Shown here: positions 8,494 to 18,159 of the stretch, in pieces
Layout: every line of letters starts with the position of its first letter
Numbering within the stretch: position 1 is the stretch's first letter
NCBI RefSeq assembly: GCF_039555755.1
Contig: NZ_CP154631.1
Span: 1,674,001-1,738,000, forward strand
DNA: 64,000 nt
Reading direction: 5' to 3'
Source of the DNA: Pseudomonas sediminis
Lineage (GTDB): Bacteria > Pseudomonadota > Gammaproteobacteria > Pseudomonadales > Pseudomonadaceae
The notes under the pieces: model-generated
Database searches by the model: none
Seen by the model: only the letters and a program-made list of their open reading frames with translations
Told to the model about the DNA's origin: nothing
Position numbers and translations under genes: made by a program

Positions 8494-8916
8494 TCAGTCA
8501 CGGTCACGCTGATGTTTTTCGCGCTGCTCCTGACGCTCCTTGGCTTCGATGCTCAGGGTCGCGGTCGGGCGCAGCAGCAGGCGCTTGAGGCCGATGGGCT
8601 CGCCGGTCTCGGCGCACCAGCCGTATTCGCCACGCGCCAGGCGTTCGAGCGCCTGGTCGATCTTGTCCAGCAGCTTCTTTTCCCGCTCCAGCAGGCGCAG
8701 CTGCCACTGGCGCTGTTCCTCGGCGGCGCCGATATCGGCGACGTCGCTGCTGGTATCGGGCTGGCGCAGCTCGGTGAATTCCTTGTCGATGCGCACCTGC
8801 AACTCGGCTCGCTGGGTCAGCAGCAGCTCGCGAAAGAACTGCTGCTGGGCGTCGTTCATGTAGTCGTCGGCTGGCTGAGCCAGCAGTTCGGCTTCGGTGG
8901 TCGCGGTCAGGGTCAT
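8494..8916 (-). CDS. dksA2: DksA2, zinc-independent DksA paralogue
   Basis: 140 residues with the DksA coiled-coil region (about residues 25-105, including ADIGAAEEQRQWQLRLLERE) and the globular end. DksA binds RNA polymerase and, with ppGpp, tunes transcription. Classical DksA has four zinc-binding cysteines; here the corresponding positions read CAET and TATLS, so only one cysteine remains. That fits DksA2, which works without zinc and replaces DksA under zinc limitation. The gene is first in the operon and starts 27 bases from the Zur palindrome. Confidence 0.9.
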   Translation of the reverse strand: MTLTATTEAELLAQPADDYMNDAQQQFFRELLLTQRAELQVRIDKEFTELRQPDTSSDVADIGAAEEQRQWQLRLLEREKKLLDKIDQALERLARGEYGWCAETGEPIGLKRLLLRPTATLSIEAKERQEQREKHQRDRD

Positions 8917-8938
8917 GGCAAATCGGCTGGCTTGTTTT

Positions 8939-8957
8939 AATTGTTATAACATAACAT
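8939..8957. promoter_or_regulatory. Zur-binding site shared by dksA2 and folE2
   Basis: GTTATAACATAAC (8943-8955) matches the gammaproteobacterial Zur core GTTATANTATAAC at all but one defined position and is flanked by further A/T on both sides. It lies midway between the divergent dksA2 and folE2 starts. Zinc-bound Zur would repress both directions. Confidence 0.8.
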
Positions 8958-8987
8958 TTATTTCTGACCGCTACCCACGGATTTACG

Positions 8988-9878
8988 ATGAACGAACAGC
9001 CTCTGCCGGATATTGCCGCCCAAGCCACCCACTATGACCTGCCGCTGGACTGGGTCGGCATGGCCGGCATCGCCCTGCCCATTCGTTTGGCGGACGCCGC
9101 CGTGACCGCCAGCGTCGACATCGGCGTGAGCCTCGATGATGCCGGCGCACGTGGCATCCATATGTCGCGCCTGTACCTGGCGGCGCAGCGTCTGGTGCAT
9201 CAGCCATTGAACGTGCCGGCAGTGCTGCAGGTGCTGGATGACTGCCTGAGCAGTCACCAGGAGCTGTCCGACAGCGCCACCCTGACTCTGCGCGGCGAGG
9301 TACCACTCAAGCGTCCGGCGCTGGTCAGCCCGTTGAACGGTTGGAAGGGCTACCCCTTCGAACTGCGCGCCCGGCAGGACGGCCGGGGCGTGAACATCGA
9401 ATTGCAGGTTGAGGTCAGCTACTCGTCCACCTGCCCTTGCTCGGCAGCGCTGGCACGGCAGTTGATCCAGCAACGCTTCGCCTGGGACTTTCCCGACCAG
9501 CAGGTGGATTACTCCAGCGTGCTCGACTGGCTCGGCTCGACCCAGGGCATCGTCGCCACACCGCACAGCCAGCGCAGCACGGCGACCTTGCGACTGCGCC
9601 TGGCACCGGGCTGCGTCGAACTACCCGTACTGGAGTTGATCGACAGCGCCGAGCAGGCCCTCGGCACGCCGGTACAGACCGCGGTGAAGCGCGCCGACGA
9701 ACAGGCCTTCGCCCTCGCCAACGGGCAGAACCTGATGTTCTGCGAAGACGCCGCACGCCGCCTGCACCGCGCCCTGCGCCAGTTGCCGCAGGCCAGCGGC
9801 TTACGCCTCAAGGTCATCCATGCGGAAAGTCTGCACGCCCACGACGCGGTAGCAGAGAGCCGTTGGAACTGGAGTTGA
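8988..9878 (+). CDS. folE2: GTP cyclohydrolase IB (FolE2)
   Basis: 296 residues of the FolE2/MptA family, which converts GTP to 7,8-dihydroneopterin triphosphate, the first step of folate synthesis, as a substitute for zinc-dependent FolE. Family features include the metal-site Cys region YSSTCPCSAALARQLIQQRF near residue 147 and the conserved C-terminal segment NGQNLMFCEDAARRL. Enzymes of this type can use metals other than zinc, so expression under zinc starvation makes sense. It is divergent from dksA2 across the Zur palindrome and appears monocistronic. Confidence 0.92.
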   Translation: MNEQPLPDIAAQATHYDLPLDWVGMAGIALPIRLADAAVTASVDIGVSLDDAGARGIHMSRLYLAAQRLVHQPLNVPAVLQVLDDCLSSHQELSDSATLTLRGEVPLKRPALVSPLNGWKGYPFELRARQDGRGVNIELQVEVSYSSTCPCSAALARQLIQQRFAWDFPDQQVDYSSVLDWLGSTQGIVATPHSQRSTATLRLRLAPGCVELPVLELIDSAEQALGTPVQTAVKRADEQAFALANGQNLMFCEDAARRLHRALRQLPQASGLRLKVIHAESLHAHDAVAESRWNWS

Positions 9879-9900
9879 ACGATTAGCCTCCAGCTATGAC

Positions 9901-11829
9901 CTACCAGCCCCCTCCACCGCCGCCGCCACCTCCGCCACCCGAGGAGCCGCCACCGGACGACCCACCGCCGCCCGAAGAACTGCTCGACGGCGGCGACGAT
10001 GCCAGGGCCGTGGCACTGGCGAGTCCGGCGGCCAGCGCACCACTCAGGGCTTGCGGCGAGCTATAACTGCTGCGGCTGTGGTACCAGCTTGGCTGATAGT
10101 CGCGCTGTGTCGGGTCGATCAGGCCACTGGCCAGGGCCTCGCTGAAGCGCGCGCTCCATTTTTCTTCGACGCCCAGGGCCATGGCGAACGGCAAATGACG
10201 CTCATACAACGCGATGCTCATCGCCGGGGCATCACCCGCCAGGGCCAGGGCATCGCGCTCGGCCAGTTGCAGGTAGTCGCGATAGCCTTCCAGCGCATCG
10301 AGCAGGTGTCGCCCCTCCAGGGTTGGCGCCGGCAACAGGTAATAGAACGCCAGCACCAGTGCGACATAGGCGACGATCAGCAGCAACGCTGGTACGGACA
10401 CCGACGCTGAGATCATCATCAGCCCTACCGGCACTGGCCAGCCGAACATCAGCGCGACCAGATACAGCCCCATCTGCTTACCGAAGCCGGGCTGATGGCG
10501 GGCCATGTTGAACACGACCAGTGCCGGCACGCCAAAGCCCAGGCTGAACACCAGTCCAGCCAGACCTGTGGCCCACTCATCTTCGCCCTGGCCACTCAAG
10601 AGCACCGTTGCGGCACATGCCAATGCGGCCCACACCAACCCCAAAGCCCAGATGCCGCGGTTGTTGGCAAACCAGGCCTTGCCCTGCTCGCCAAGCTGGC
10701 TGCTCAGCCCGGCCACCGCATCCGCCAGACGGGGCTCGTACTGAGTGCCGATGATCAGCGCAATACCAATCTTGTTGGCCGGAAACAGACGTTTGCGCAG
10801 GTCGCGATCCAGCTCGCTCATGTCACTGCCAGCGCCCTGGTCGCGGGCCAGGCTGAAGCCGCCGCCGTGCGGCTTGTCCTCGATATGCAGATGCTTGCGG
10901 ATGGCCATGTCGGTGAGCCACACGCTGAAGGCCCGTGCCTCGCCGAAAGCGCCGCGCAACCCGCGATGCCAGAGATAGCCCGCCTGCACCGCGCTCATAC
11001 CCTGCGGCCCCTCGAACAGCGGGATGATCACGCCCTTGCGCGGGTCGCGGCCGACACGGTTCCAAGCACGCAGGTAGAATAGCAGCAGGCCGATCAGCAA
11101 CACGGCACCGATGCCTACACCCAGGTTATCCAGCACGGCGCGACTGGCGTTTTGCAGCAGGCCAGGCCGCGGTACCAACCCTGCCTGCCAGTCCACAGCC
11201 ACGGTCAGGCCGTGATAGGCCGGCAGCGTCTCGGTGGTGGCCAGGCGCAGGTGATCATCGCCGCGTTCGACAATCTGGAAGTCCTGGCCTTGATCGCCCT
11301 GGGCTCCGGTATACGCAGCAAACTGGCCGATGCGCGCCCCCGCTGGCAGGCGCAGCTCCACCGAGGCCTGGCGGATGGGGAATAGCCAGCCGTTGCCGGT
11401 GACGTTCCAGTACAGCTCGTCCGTGTCGGCGTGATGCAGCAGGGCGCGCCCGACCCGATAGCGCAGCTCGTAGTGATAGCGTCCCGGCTCAAGCAGAATG
11501 TTCGGTGAGCCTAGGTAGAAGCGCACCCAGGCGCCATTGCGCTCGCTGCGCACCGACTCGGGCCGGCCATCGCGAGTCACGCCCAGCAGGGTGATCGGGC
11601 TACTCTGCTCCAGTCCCATCGGCAGCGCATAACTGACCGGCAGATCGCGGTAGATGCCACGACGAATATCCTGACCCTCGGCGCGTACGGTAATCCGTTC
11701 GCTGACCAGCAGATTGCCGTCGGCCTCGACCTGCAGGGTGACGGCAAAATCTTCGATGGCCTCCTGCGCCAACACCAGGCCGGGCAGCAGAAAACAGCTA
11801 AGCAACAGGCCACGCAACCATCCTTGCAT
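9901..11829 (-). CDS. DUF2207 membrane protein with Gly-rich tail
   Basis: 642 residues. A signal peptide (MQGWLRGLLLSCFLLPGLVLA) is followed by an extracytoplasmic beta-rich DUF2207 domain (about residues 25-220), a transmembrane segment near 235-255 (VGIGAVLLIGLLLFYLRAW), a cytoplasmic part, then three or four further membrane spans between 390 and 510. The C-terminal 45 residues are low complexity: Ser/Ala-rich, then an almost pure Gly run ending in Trp. It lies two bases downstream of lemA, a common pairing. Function is unknown, presumably in the envelope. Confidence 0.88.
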   Translation of the reverse strand: MQGWLRGLLLSCFLLPGLVLAQEAIEDFAVTLQVEADGNLLVSERITVRAEGQDIRRGIYRDLPVSYALPMGLEQSSPITLLGVTRDGRPESVRSERNGAWVRFYLGSPNILLEPGRYHYELRYRVGRALLHHADTDELYWNVTGNGWLFPIRQASVELRLPAGARIGQFAAYTGAQGDQGQDFQIVERGDDHLRLATTETLPAYHGLTVAVDWQAGLVPRPGLLQNASRAVLDNLGVGIGAVLLIGLLLFYLRAWNRVGRDPRKGVIIPLFEGPQGMSAVQAGYLWHRGLRGAFGEARAFSVWLTDMAIRKHLHIEDKPHGGGFSLARDQGAGSDMSELDRDLRKRLFPANKIGIALIIGTQYEPRLADAVAGLSSQLGEQGKAWFANNRGIWALGLVWAALACAATVLLSGQGEDEWATGLAGLVFSLGFGVPALVVFNMARHQPGFGKQMGLYLVALMFGWPVPVGLMMISASVSVPALLLIVAYVALVLAFYYLLPAPTLEGRHLLDALEGYRDYLQLAERDALALAGDAPAMSIALYERHLPFAMALGVEEKWSARFSEALASGLIDPTQRDYQPSWYHSRSSYSSPQALSGALAAGLASATALASSPPSSSSSGGGGSSGGGSSGGGGGGGGGGGW

Positions 11830-11831
11830 GC

Positions 11832-12398
11832 TCAGAACTCCATCTTCGGCGACTGGCCTTCACGCGGGTCGTCCAGAGTGAAATATTCGGCCTGAGTAAA
11901 AGCGAACAGCCGAGCCACAAGATTGCTCGGCACCGACTCGACCAGTACGTTCAGCTCACGCACCGCGCCGTTGTAATACCGCCGGGCCATCTGGATATGG
12001 TTCTCGACCTCGCTGATGTTGCCCTGCAGCTCACGAAACTGGCTGTCAGCCTTGAGCTCTGGATAATCCTCGACCAGCACAAACAGCTGGCGTAGCTGAT
12101 GACTGAGCAGCGTCTCTACCGGCGCACGTTGGGCCAGCGGCGAATCCGCCAGTTGCACCGCGCGCATGCGCTCCTGCACCAACGCCTCCAGCGTGCTCTG
12201 TTCGTAGCCCATGTACTGGCGCACGCATTCCACCAGCGCCGGAATCAGGCTGGAGCGGCGCTTGAGCTGCACATCGATGCCGCTGGCGGCTTCCGCCACG
12301 CGGTGGCGGTTGAACACCAGGCGGTTGTAGTAGAAAACCACGGCGCCGCCGAGCACCAGAAGCGCGCCCGCCAGCCACCAAAATCCCGAAACCTGCAT
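11832..12398 (-). CDS. LemA family protein
   Basis: About 188 residues. An N-terminal membrane anchor (WWLAGALLVLGGAVVFYYNRLV) is followed by a helical domain with the LemA hallmark residues (NRHRVAEAASGIDVQLKRRS at about residues 29-48, then LIPALVE). LemA proteins are single-span envelope proteins of uncertain role. AAGGAGAGG lies just upstream of the chosen ATG, while the frame extending further back overlaps the divergent neighbour. It is co-transcribed with the DUF2207 gene. Confidence 0.9.
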   Translation of the reverse strand: MQVSGFWWLAGALLVLGGAVVFYYNRLVFNRHRVAEAASGIDVQLKRRSSLIPALVECVRQYMGYEQSTLEALVQERMRAVQLADSPLAQRAPVETLLSHQLRQLFVLVEDYPELKADSQFRELQGNISEVENHIQMARRYYNGAVRELNVLVESVPSNLVARLFAFTQAEYFTLDDPREGQSPKMEF

Positions 12399-12489
12399 AG
12401 CCTCTCCTTGGTTGGCCCGTGGCCGCCCGCTTTGCACTGACATCGTGGCAGCCCGTATCCTGTAGTGCCAGCCAGTCAGCGAGGCACGC

Positions 12490-14409
12490 ATGCAGATCGA
12501 GTTGATCGAGATCCGCGACCACCTGAATCGCTTCGCCCCGTTCGACACTCTGCCGGAGCAGACTCTCGACGAGATCGCCCGCCAGGTGCAAGTGGGCTAC
12601 TTCAAGGCCGGTAGCGAAATCCTCGCCGTCGGTGCGCCGATCCACGAGCTGCATTACGTGCGCAGCGGCGCGGTGGAAATCCACCGGCGTGGCGGCGAAC
12701 TGCACAACCGCCTCAGCGAGGGTGACATCTTCGGTCAGGCCGGCCTGCTGCGCGGCAACAAGGTACGCCTGGGTGCCACCGCGATCGAAGACAGCCTGAT
12801 CTACTTCATCCCCGGCGCGCTGTTCCATCAGCTCTGCGAGCAGTTCGACAGCTTCGCCGACTTCGTCGAGGCCGAAGGTCAGTCGCGCCTCAAGTCCGCC
12901 CTGGAAGACAGCCACGGCAAGGCCAGCGAGCTGATGAAGGTCAAGGTGCGCAAGCTGATCTCGCGCAGTGCGATCAGCGTGCCGCTGGATACGCCGATCC
13001 AGCAGGTGGCGCAGGTGATGACCGAACACAGCGTGTCCTCGGTGATCGTCGTCGACCCCGGCACGCGCTGGCCCGACCCGAACCAGGTAGATGTGGCCGA
13101 GCAGCAGAACCAGGTGATGGCCGGCATCCTCACCGACCGCGACCTGCGCACCCGCGTTGTCGCCGCCGGCCTGCCCAGCGACACACCGGTCAGCCAGATC
13201 ATGACGCCCAATCCCATCACCCTGCAGGCCGACGACTCGGTGTTCGAGGCTATGTTGTGCATGCTGCGCAACAACATCCACCACCTGCCGGTGCTGCATC
13301 GCCGCCGCCCGGTGGGCGTGGTGGCGCTGGCCGACATCATCCGCTACGAGTCACGCAGCAGCCTGTACCTGGTCAACGGCATCTTCAACAAGACCTCGGT
13401 GGACGGGCTCAAGAGCCTGCTGCCGGACCTGCGCGCCACCTTCGTGCGCATGGTCGCCGACGATGCCAGCGCACATATGGTCGGTAGCGCCATGAGCGGT
13501 ATCGGCCGCGCCTTCAGCCAGCGCCTGCTGGAGTTGGCCGAACAGAAGCTCGGCCCGCCGCCAGTGCCTTACTGCTTCATGGTCGCAGGCTCCATGGCCC
13601 GCGATGAGCAACTGCTGCTCACCGACCAGGACAACGCCCTGGTGCTCGACGATAGCTTCGATGCGGACGAACACGACGCCTACTTCGCCGAACTAGCGCA
13701 GTTCGTCAGCGACGGCCTGGCCGCCTGCGGCTACAGCTACTGCAAGGGCGGCATCATGGCCACCAACCCCAAGTGGCGACAGCCACTGAAGGTCTGGCGG
13801 CAGTACTTCAGCGAATGGATCGAGCGGCCCAACCCGGAAACCCTGCTCAACGCCAGCATCTTCTTCGACCTCGACGGCCTCTATGGCGAAACCGAGCTGG
13901 TGGAGAACCTCAAGGACCTGCTGGCACAGAAGGCCAGCGCCAGTCCCGCCTTCCTCGCCGCGCTGGCGCGTAACGCGCTCAACCGCACACCGCCGCTGGG
14001 CTTCTTCCGCACCTTCGTGATGGAAACCGACGGCCGCCACCGCAACATCATCAACCTCAAGGGCCGCGGCACCGCGCCGCTCACCGACCTGATCCGCGTG
14101 CACGCCCTGGCCTGTGGCTCCAAGGCGCAGAACTCGCTGGATCGCCTCGACGCCATCGCCGCCACCAAACTGCTGCCCAAGGAGGCGCTGGAGCACCTGC
14201 GCTACGCCTTCGAGTTCCTCAGCCTGGTGCGTGTACGCCACCAGGCCCGCGAAGTCGAGGCAGGCAACGCGCCGAGCAACTACATCGAGCCGGAACAGTT
14301 CAGCGCCAGCGAACGCCAGCACCTCAAGGAAGCCTTCCAGGTGATCAGCAACGCGCAGAAATTCCTGCGCTTTCGCTACCCCGCACAGCCAGCGAGCCGC
14401 CCGCGATGA
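12490..14409 (+). CDS. cNMP-binding / CBS / DUF294 nucleotidyltransferase-like signal protein
   Basis: 639 residues in four parts: a cyclic-nucleotide-binding-like domain (about residues 10-125, with EGDIFGQAGLLRG), two CBS motifs (about 150-290), a GlnD-like nucleotidyltransferase domain with GSMARDEQLLLTDQDNALVL (about 375-395, keeping the G-S and paired-Asp pattern), and a DUF294 C-terminal helical domain. The layout suggests a cytosolic regulator that senses nucleotides and possibly uridylylates or adenylylates a partner; the target is unknown. Its stop overlaps the exonuclease gene by four bases (ATGA), so the two are translated together. Confidence 0.88.
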   Translation: MQIELIEIRDHLNRFAPFDTLPEQTLDEIARQVQVGYFKAGSEILAVGAPIHELHYVRSGAVEIHRRGGELHNRLSEGDIFGQAGLLRGNKVRLGATAIEDSLIYFIPGALFHQLCEQFDSFADFVEAEGQSRLKSALEDSHGKASELMKVKVRKLISRSAISVPLDTPIQQVAQVMTEHSVSSVIVVDPGTRWPDPNQVDVAEQQNQVMAGILTDRDLRTRVVAAGLPSDTPVSQIMTPNPITLQADDSVFEAMLCMLRNNIHHLPVLHRRRPVGVVALADIIRYESRSSLYLVNGIFNKTSVDGLKSLLPDLRATFVRMVADDASAHMVGSAMSGIGRAFSQRLLELAEQKLGPPPVPYCFMVAGSMARDEQLLLTDQDNALVLDDSFDADEHDAYFAELAQFVSDGLAACGYSYCKGGIMATNPKWRQPLKVWRQYFSEWIERPNPETLLNASIFFDLDGLYGETELVENLKDLLAQKASASPAFLAALARNALNRTPPLGFFRTFVMETDGRHRNIINLKGRGTAPLTDLIRVHALACGSKAQNSLDRLDAIAATKLLPKEALEHLRYAFEFLSLVRVRHQAREVEAGNAPSNYIEPEQFSASERQHLKEAFQVISNAQKFLRFRYPAQPASRPR

Positions 14410-15113
14410 GCGAGCGCGCAGCCCAGGACTGGCCACAACTGTTCGCCAGCCTCGCCGACAGCAGCCGCGACCCGCGCCTACGCGCCTTCTACGGCGCCGG
14501 CTGCGTCGCGGCTGATACGCCACTGGAGGATGTCCCGCTGGTGGCGCTGGACGTGGAAACCACCGGCCTCGACCCGCGTCAGCACGCCATCGTCAGCCTT
14601 GGCCTGGTGCCACTGAGCCTGCAACGCATCCGCTGCGCAGAAGCCCGTTATTGGGTGGTCAAACCCACCAGCGAGTTGAGTGCCGAATCAGTCACCTTCC
14701 ACCACATCACCCACAGCGACATCCGCCACGCCCCACGCCTGGCCAGCGTGCTCGAAGAGCTGCTGGAAGCCCTGGCCGGCAAGGTGGTGGTCGTGCACTA
14801 CCGCAATATCGAACGCAGCTTCCTCGACCAGGCCGTGCGCCAGCACCTGGGCGAAGGCCTGGTCTTCCCCATCATCGACACCATGGAACTGGAAGCCCGC
14901 CTGCACCCCAAGCGCACCGTGAGCTGGTGGGATCGCCTGCGCGGTCGTGAGCCCACCTCCATCCGCCTGGCCGACAGCCGCTTACGCTACGGCCTGCCGC
15001 TGTACTCGGCGCACCATGCGCTGACCGACGCGCTGGCTTGTGGCGAGTTGCTGCAGGCGCAGGTGGCGAGTCACTATCCGGCGAATACACCGATTGGCGC
15101 GCTCTGGAGCTGA
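14406..15113 (+). CDS. DnaQ-like 3'-5' exonuclease
   Basis: 235 residues of the DEDD exonuclease family. Exo I is VALDVETTGLD near residue 47 (Asp and Glu metal ligands), Exo II covers VVHYRNIERSFLD near residue 130, and Exo III is YSAHHALTDALACGELL near residue 200 (His and Asp, DEDDh type). Such proteins degrade nucleic acid from the 3' end and resemble the DNA polymerase III epsilon subunit. Fusion-like coupling with the upstream CBS/DUF294 protein is seen in many Pseudomonas genomes, and a joint regulatory role has been inferred rather than shown. Confidence 0.88.
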   Translation: MSERAAQDWPQLFASLADSSRDPRLRAFYGAGCVAADTPLEDVPLVALDVETTGLDPRQHAIVSLGLVPLSLQRIRCAEARYWVVKPTSELSAESVTFHHITHSDIRHAPRLASVLEELLEALAGKVVVVHYRNIERSFLDQAVRQHLGEGLVFPIIDTMELEARLHPKRTVSWWDRLRGREPTSIRLADSRLRYGLPLYSAHHALTDALACGELLQAQVASHYPANTPIGALWS

Positions 15114-15174
15114 ACCCCGACTACCCGCACAACGCGTGGGTACTCTCGAATCAGAACGACACAAGCACACGCCC

Positions 15175-15336
15175 ATGAACCGCCGCAAAAAGATCAAACA
15201 ACTGCTCGAAGCCCACGCCAAGAAGGCCAATGCCAAGCTCGCGCCTAAAAGCAATAAACCCAAGTACATCAGCAAAGCTGACAGGGCGAAGTTGGAGGCT
15301 GAAGCTGCTCAAGAGCTTGTCACGCCCGCTGAGTAA
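15175..15336 (+). CDS. DUF2986 small basic protein
   Basis: 53 residues, very Lys-rich, starting MNRRKKIKQLLEAHAKKANA, which fits DUF2986, a small conserved family without known function. The chosen ATG is the one that begins this signature; an in-frame extension into the exonuclease gene has no support. No ribosome-site consensus is obvious. The basic charge suggests nucleic-acid or ribosome association, which is inference. Confidence 0.7.
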   Translation: MNRRKKIKQLLEAHAKKANAKLAPKSNKPKYISKADRAKLEAEAAQELVTPAE

Positions 15337-15427
15337 AAATCGGATAAACGGATGATGCCCACGATGTGCGTCGGCCCCATCGAAAAGCCAAGAGCATCGA
15401 GGCTAAAGCCTCTCCCACACGAACGGG

Positions 15428-16330
15428 CTAACCCAGCACCTTGTCCGCCGTATAAACCGCCTCGTCGAGAAACACGTTAACCGCCGGGTGATCACGCTCG
15501 CCCTTGCGGTAGGCGAGGAACACACCGCGTTGGATCGCCGGCAGCAGCGGCACGGCGGTGACGCCGGGTAGCGTTCGCACCAGGCGCAGGCCGGAGACGA
15601 TGGAGATGGAGTTGCCCGAGGCGACCATGGCCGCGACCATCTCGAAGCCGGCGCAGTGGGCGTTGATGCGCGGCGCGTAGCCCGAGCGGCGGCACAGGTT
15701 GGTGATGAATTCGCCGAACGAACTGCCGGTGGAGTCCAGCGCCCAGGCTTCGTCGCGTAGCTCGGCGATGGTCAGGCTGTCGCGCCTGGCCAGGGCATGG
15801 TCGATGGGCAGCAAGACGTGCAACTGGTCCTGGGTCAAGGGAATCAGCGCGTAGTTCTCGCGGTTCTCGTCGGGCTGCACGGCCAGGTCGTCGATCACCG
15901 CCACGTCGATCTGCCAGGCGCCGAGGGCGCTGAGGCTTTCCTGCGGTTCCAGTTCCAATACCACCACGTTCAGCCGCGGGTAGGCGCTGCGCAACGCGCG
16001 CACGGTTTCCGCGATTACCGCCACGGCAATCGAGGGGAAAGCCGCCACACGCAATTCACCGGCGATTTCGCCGCGCAGCAGCGCCAGCTCCGAGCGCGCT
16101 TCGTCGAGCACCATGAGAATGCGTTCGGCATGCGCCACCAGGCGCTCGCCGGCCGGGGTCAGCACCACGCCGCGCCCGCGTCGTTCGATTAGCGCCATGT
16201 CCACCTCGCGTTCGAGCTGAGACACCTGCTGCGAAACCGCCGAAGGCGTCAGGTGCAGCGACTCGGCGGCGGCCGCCATGGTGCGGCAGCGGGCCAGTTC
16301 ACGCAGGGTGCGCAGGCGGGTGATGTCCAT
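15428..16330 (-). CDS. LysR-family regulator, divergent from the L-serine dehydratase gene
   Basis: 300 residues. The N-terminal winged helix (residues 3-62, with MAAAAESLHLTPSAVSQQVS) is followed by a substrate-binding co-inducer domain (about 90-295). LysR proteins usually control the divergent neighbour, here the L-serine dehydratase gene 183 bases away, and their own gene. The intergenic region is A+T-rich near the regulator start (GGTTAAAAATAAATCAG). The ligand is unknown; serine or a related amino acid is a reasonable guess from context. Confidence 0.88.
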   Translation of the reverse strand: MDITRLRTLRELARCRTMAAAAESLHLTPSAVSQQVSQLEREVDMALIERRGRGVVLTPAGERLVAHAERILMVLDEARSELALLRGEIAGELRVAAFPSIAVAVIAETVRALRSAYPRLNVVVLELEPQESLSALGAWQIDVAVIDDLAVQPDENRENYALIPLTQDQLHVLLPIDHALARRDSLTIAELRDEAWALDSTGSSFGEFITNLCRRSGYAPRINAHCAGFEMVAAMVASGNSISIVSGLRLVRTLPGVTAVPLLPAIQRGVFLAYRKGERDHPAVNVFLDEAVYTADKVLG

Positions 16331-16460
16331 GGCGCGATCTCAATAGTTAAGGGTCGCTAACGAATAGGTTAAAAATAAATCAGTATACATAATGATATGG
16401 CCGGCCTTAGATAGAGATATCCACACGCGCTGAACCGGGCGCGTGGTTCACCCACATACA

Positions 16461-16493
16461 GGCACGGCTGAAAACCCGGTTTTCAGCCGTGCC
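16461..16493 (+). promoter_or_regulatory. Perfect palindrome in the leader of the L-serine dehydratase gene
   Basis: Two exact 16-base arms (GGCACGGCTGAAAACC and its complement) meet around a single base, ending 20 bases before the ATG. As RNA this forms a very stable hairpin directly upstream of the ribosome site. There is no T-run on the plus strand. It may be an attenuator, an mRNA stabiliser or simply a repeat. Confidence 0.6.
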
Positions 16494-16513
16494 CACAGAA
16501 GAAGAATCTCGCC

Positions 16514-17902
<1,389 letters not shown>

Positions 17903-17911
17903 TGCACGACC

Positions 17912-17967
17912 GCCACAAACAAAAACGCCGCGGACCCTGACAGGTTCGCGGCGTTTTTGTTTGTGGC
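17912..17967. terminator. Bidirectional Rho-independent terminator
   Basis: Two perfectly complementary 21-base arms (17912-17932 and 17947-17967) with a 14-base loop. The CGCCGCG core is followed by TTTTTGTTTG on both strands. It ends the L-serine dehydratase transcript and would also stop transcription from the BCCT gene. Confidence 0.9.
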
Positions 17968-18009
17968 CGTGGGCGATGATGCGGCGTTGAAAGCACCCTA
18001 TCGCCCAGC

Positions 18010-18038
18010 CCCTCTCCCATCAATCAATGGGAGAGGGG
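18010..18038. repeat. Short palindrome CCCCTCTCCCAT...ATGGGAGAGGGG
   Basis: Inverted repeat with a short centre. A close relative occurs twice between cobI and cobJ (around 45212-45303). It is a common intergenic repeat of unknown role. Confidence 0.7.
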
Positions 18039-18055
18039 AACGAGCTGCGTAAACA

Positions 18056-18152
18056 CTGAAAAAGCCGTCATGCCCGCGCAGGCGGGCATCCAGAACCTAC
18101 GAATCATCTAGGCTCCCGCCTGCGCGGGAGTGACGATAAATAGCTTTTTCAG
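18056..18152. repeat. MITE-like palindromic element, copy 1 (GTCATGCCCGCGCAGGCGGG family)
   Basis: About 97 bases with terminal inverted repeats CTGAAAAAGC. Inside, two hairpins (CATGCCCGCGCAGGCGGGCATC and CTCCCGCCTGCGCGGGAG) are set in inverted orientation. Related copies lie at 30534-30603 and 42031-42141. It starts 8 bases beyond the BCCT stop codon and encodes nothing. Confidence 0.85.
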
Positions 18153-18159
18153 AACATCC

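Noticed and set aside
9901..10035. The Gly/Ser-rich C-terminus of the DUF2207 protein as a frameshift or repeat artefact
   Set aside because: Gly-rich tails are usual in this family, and the frame stays open to a normal stop.
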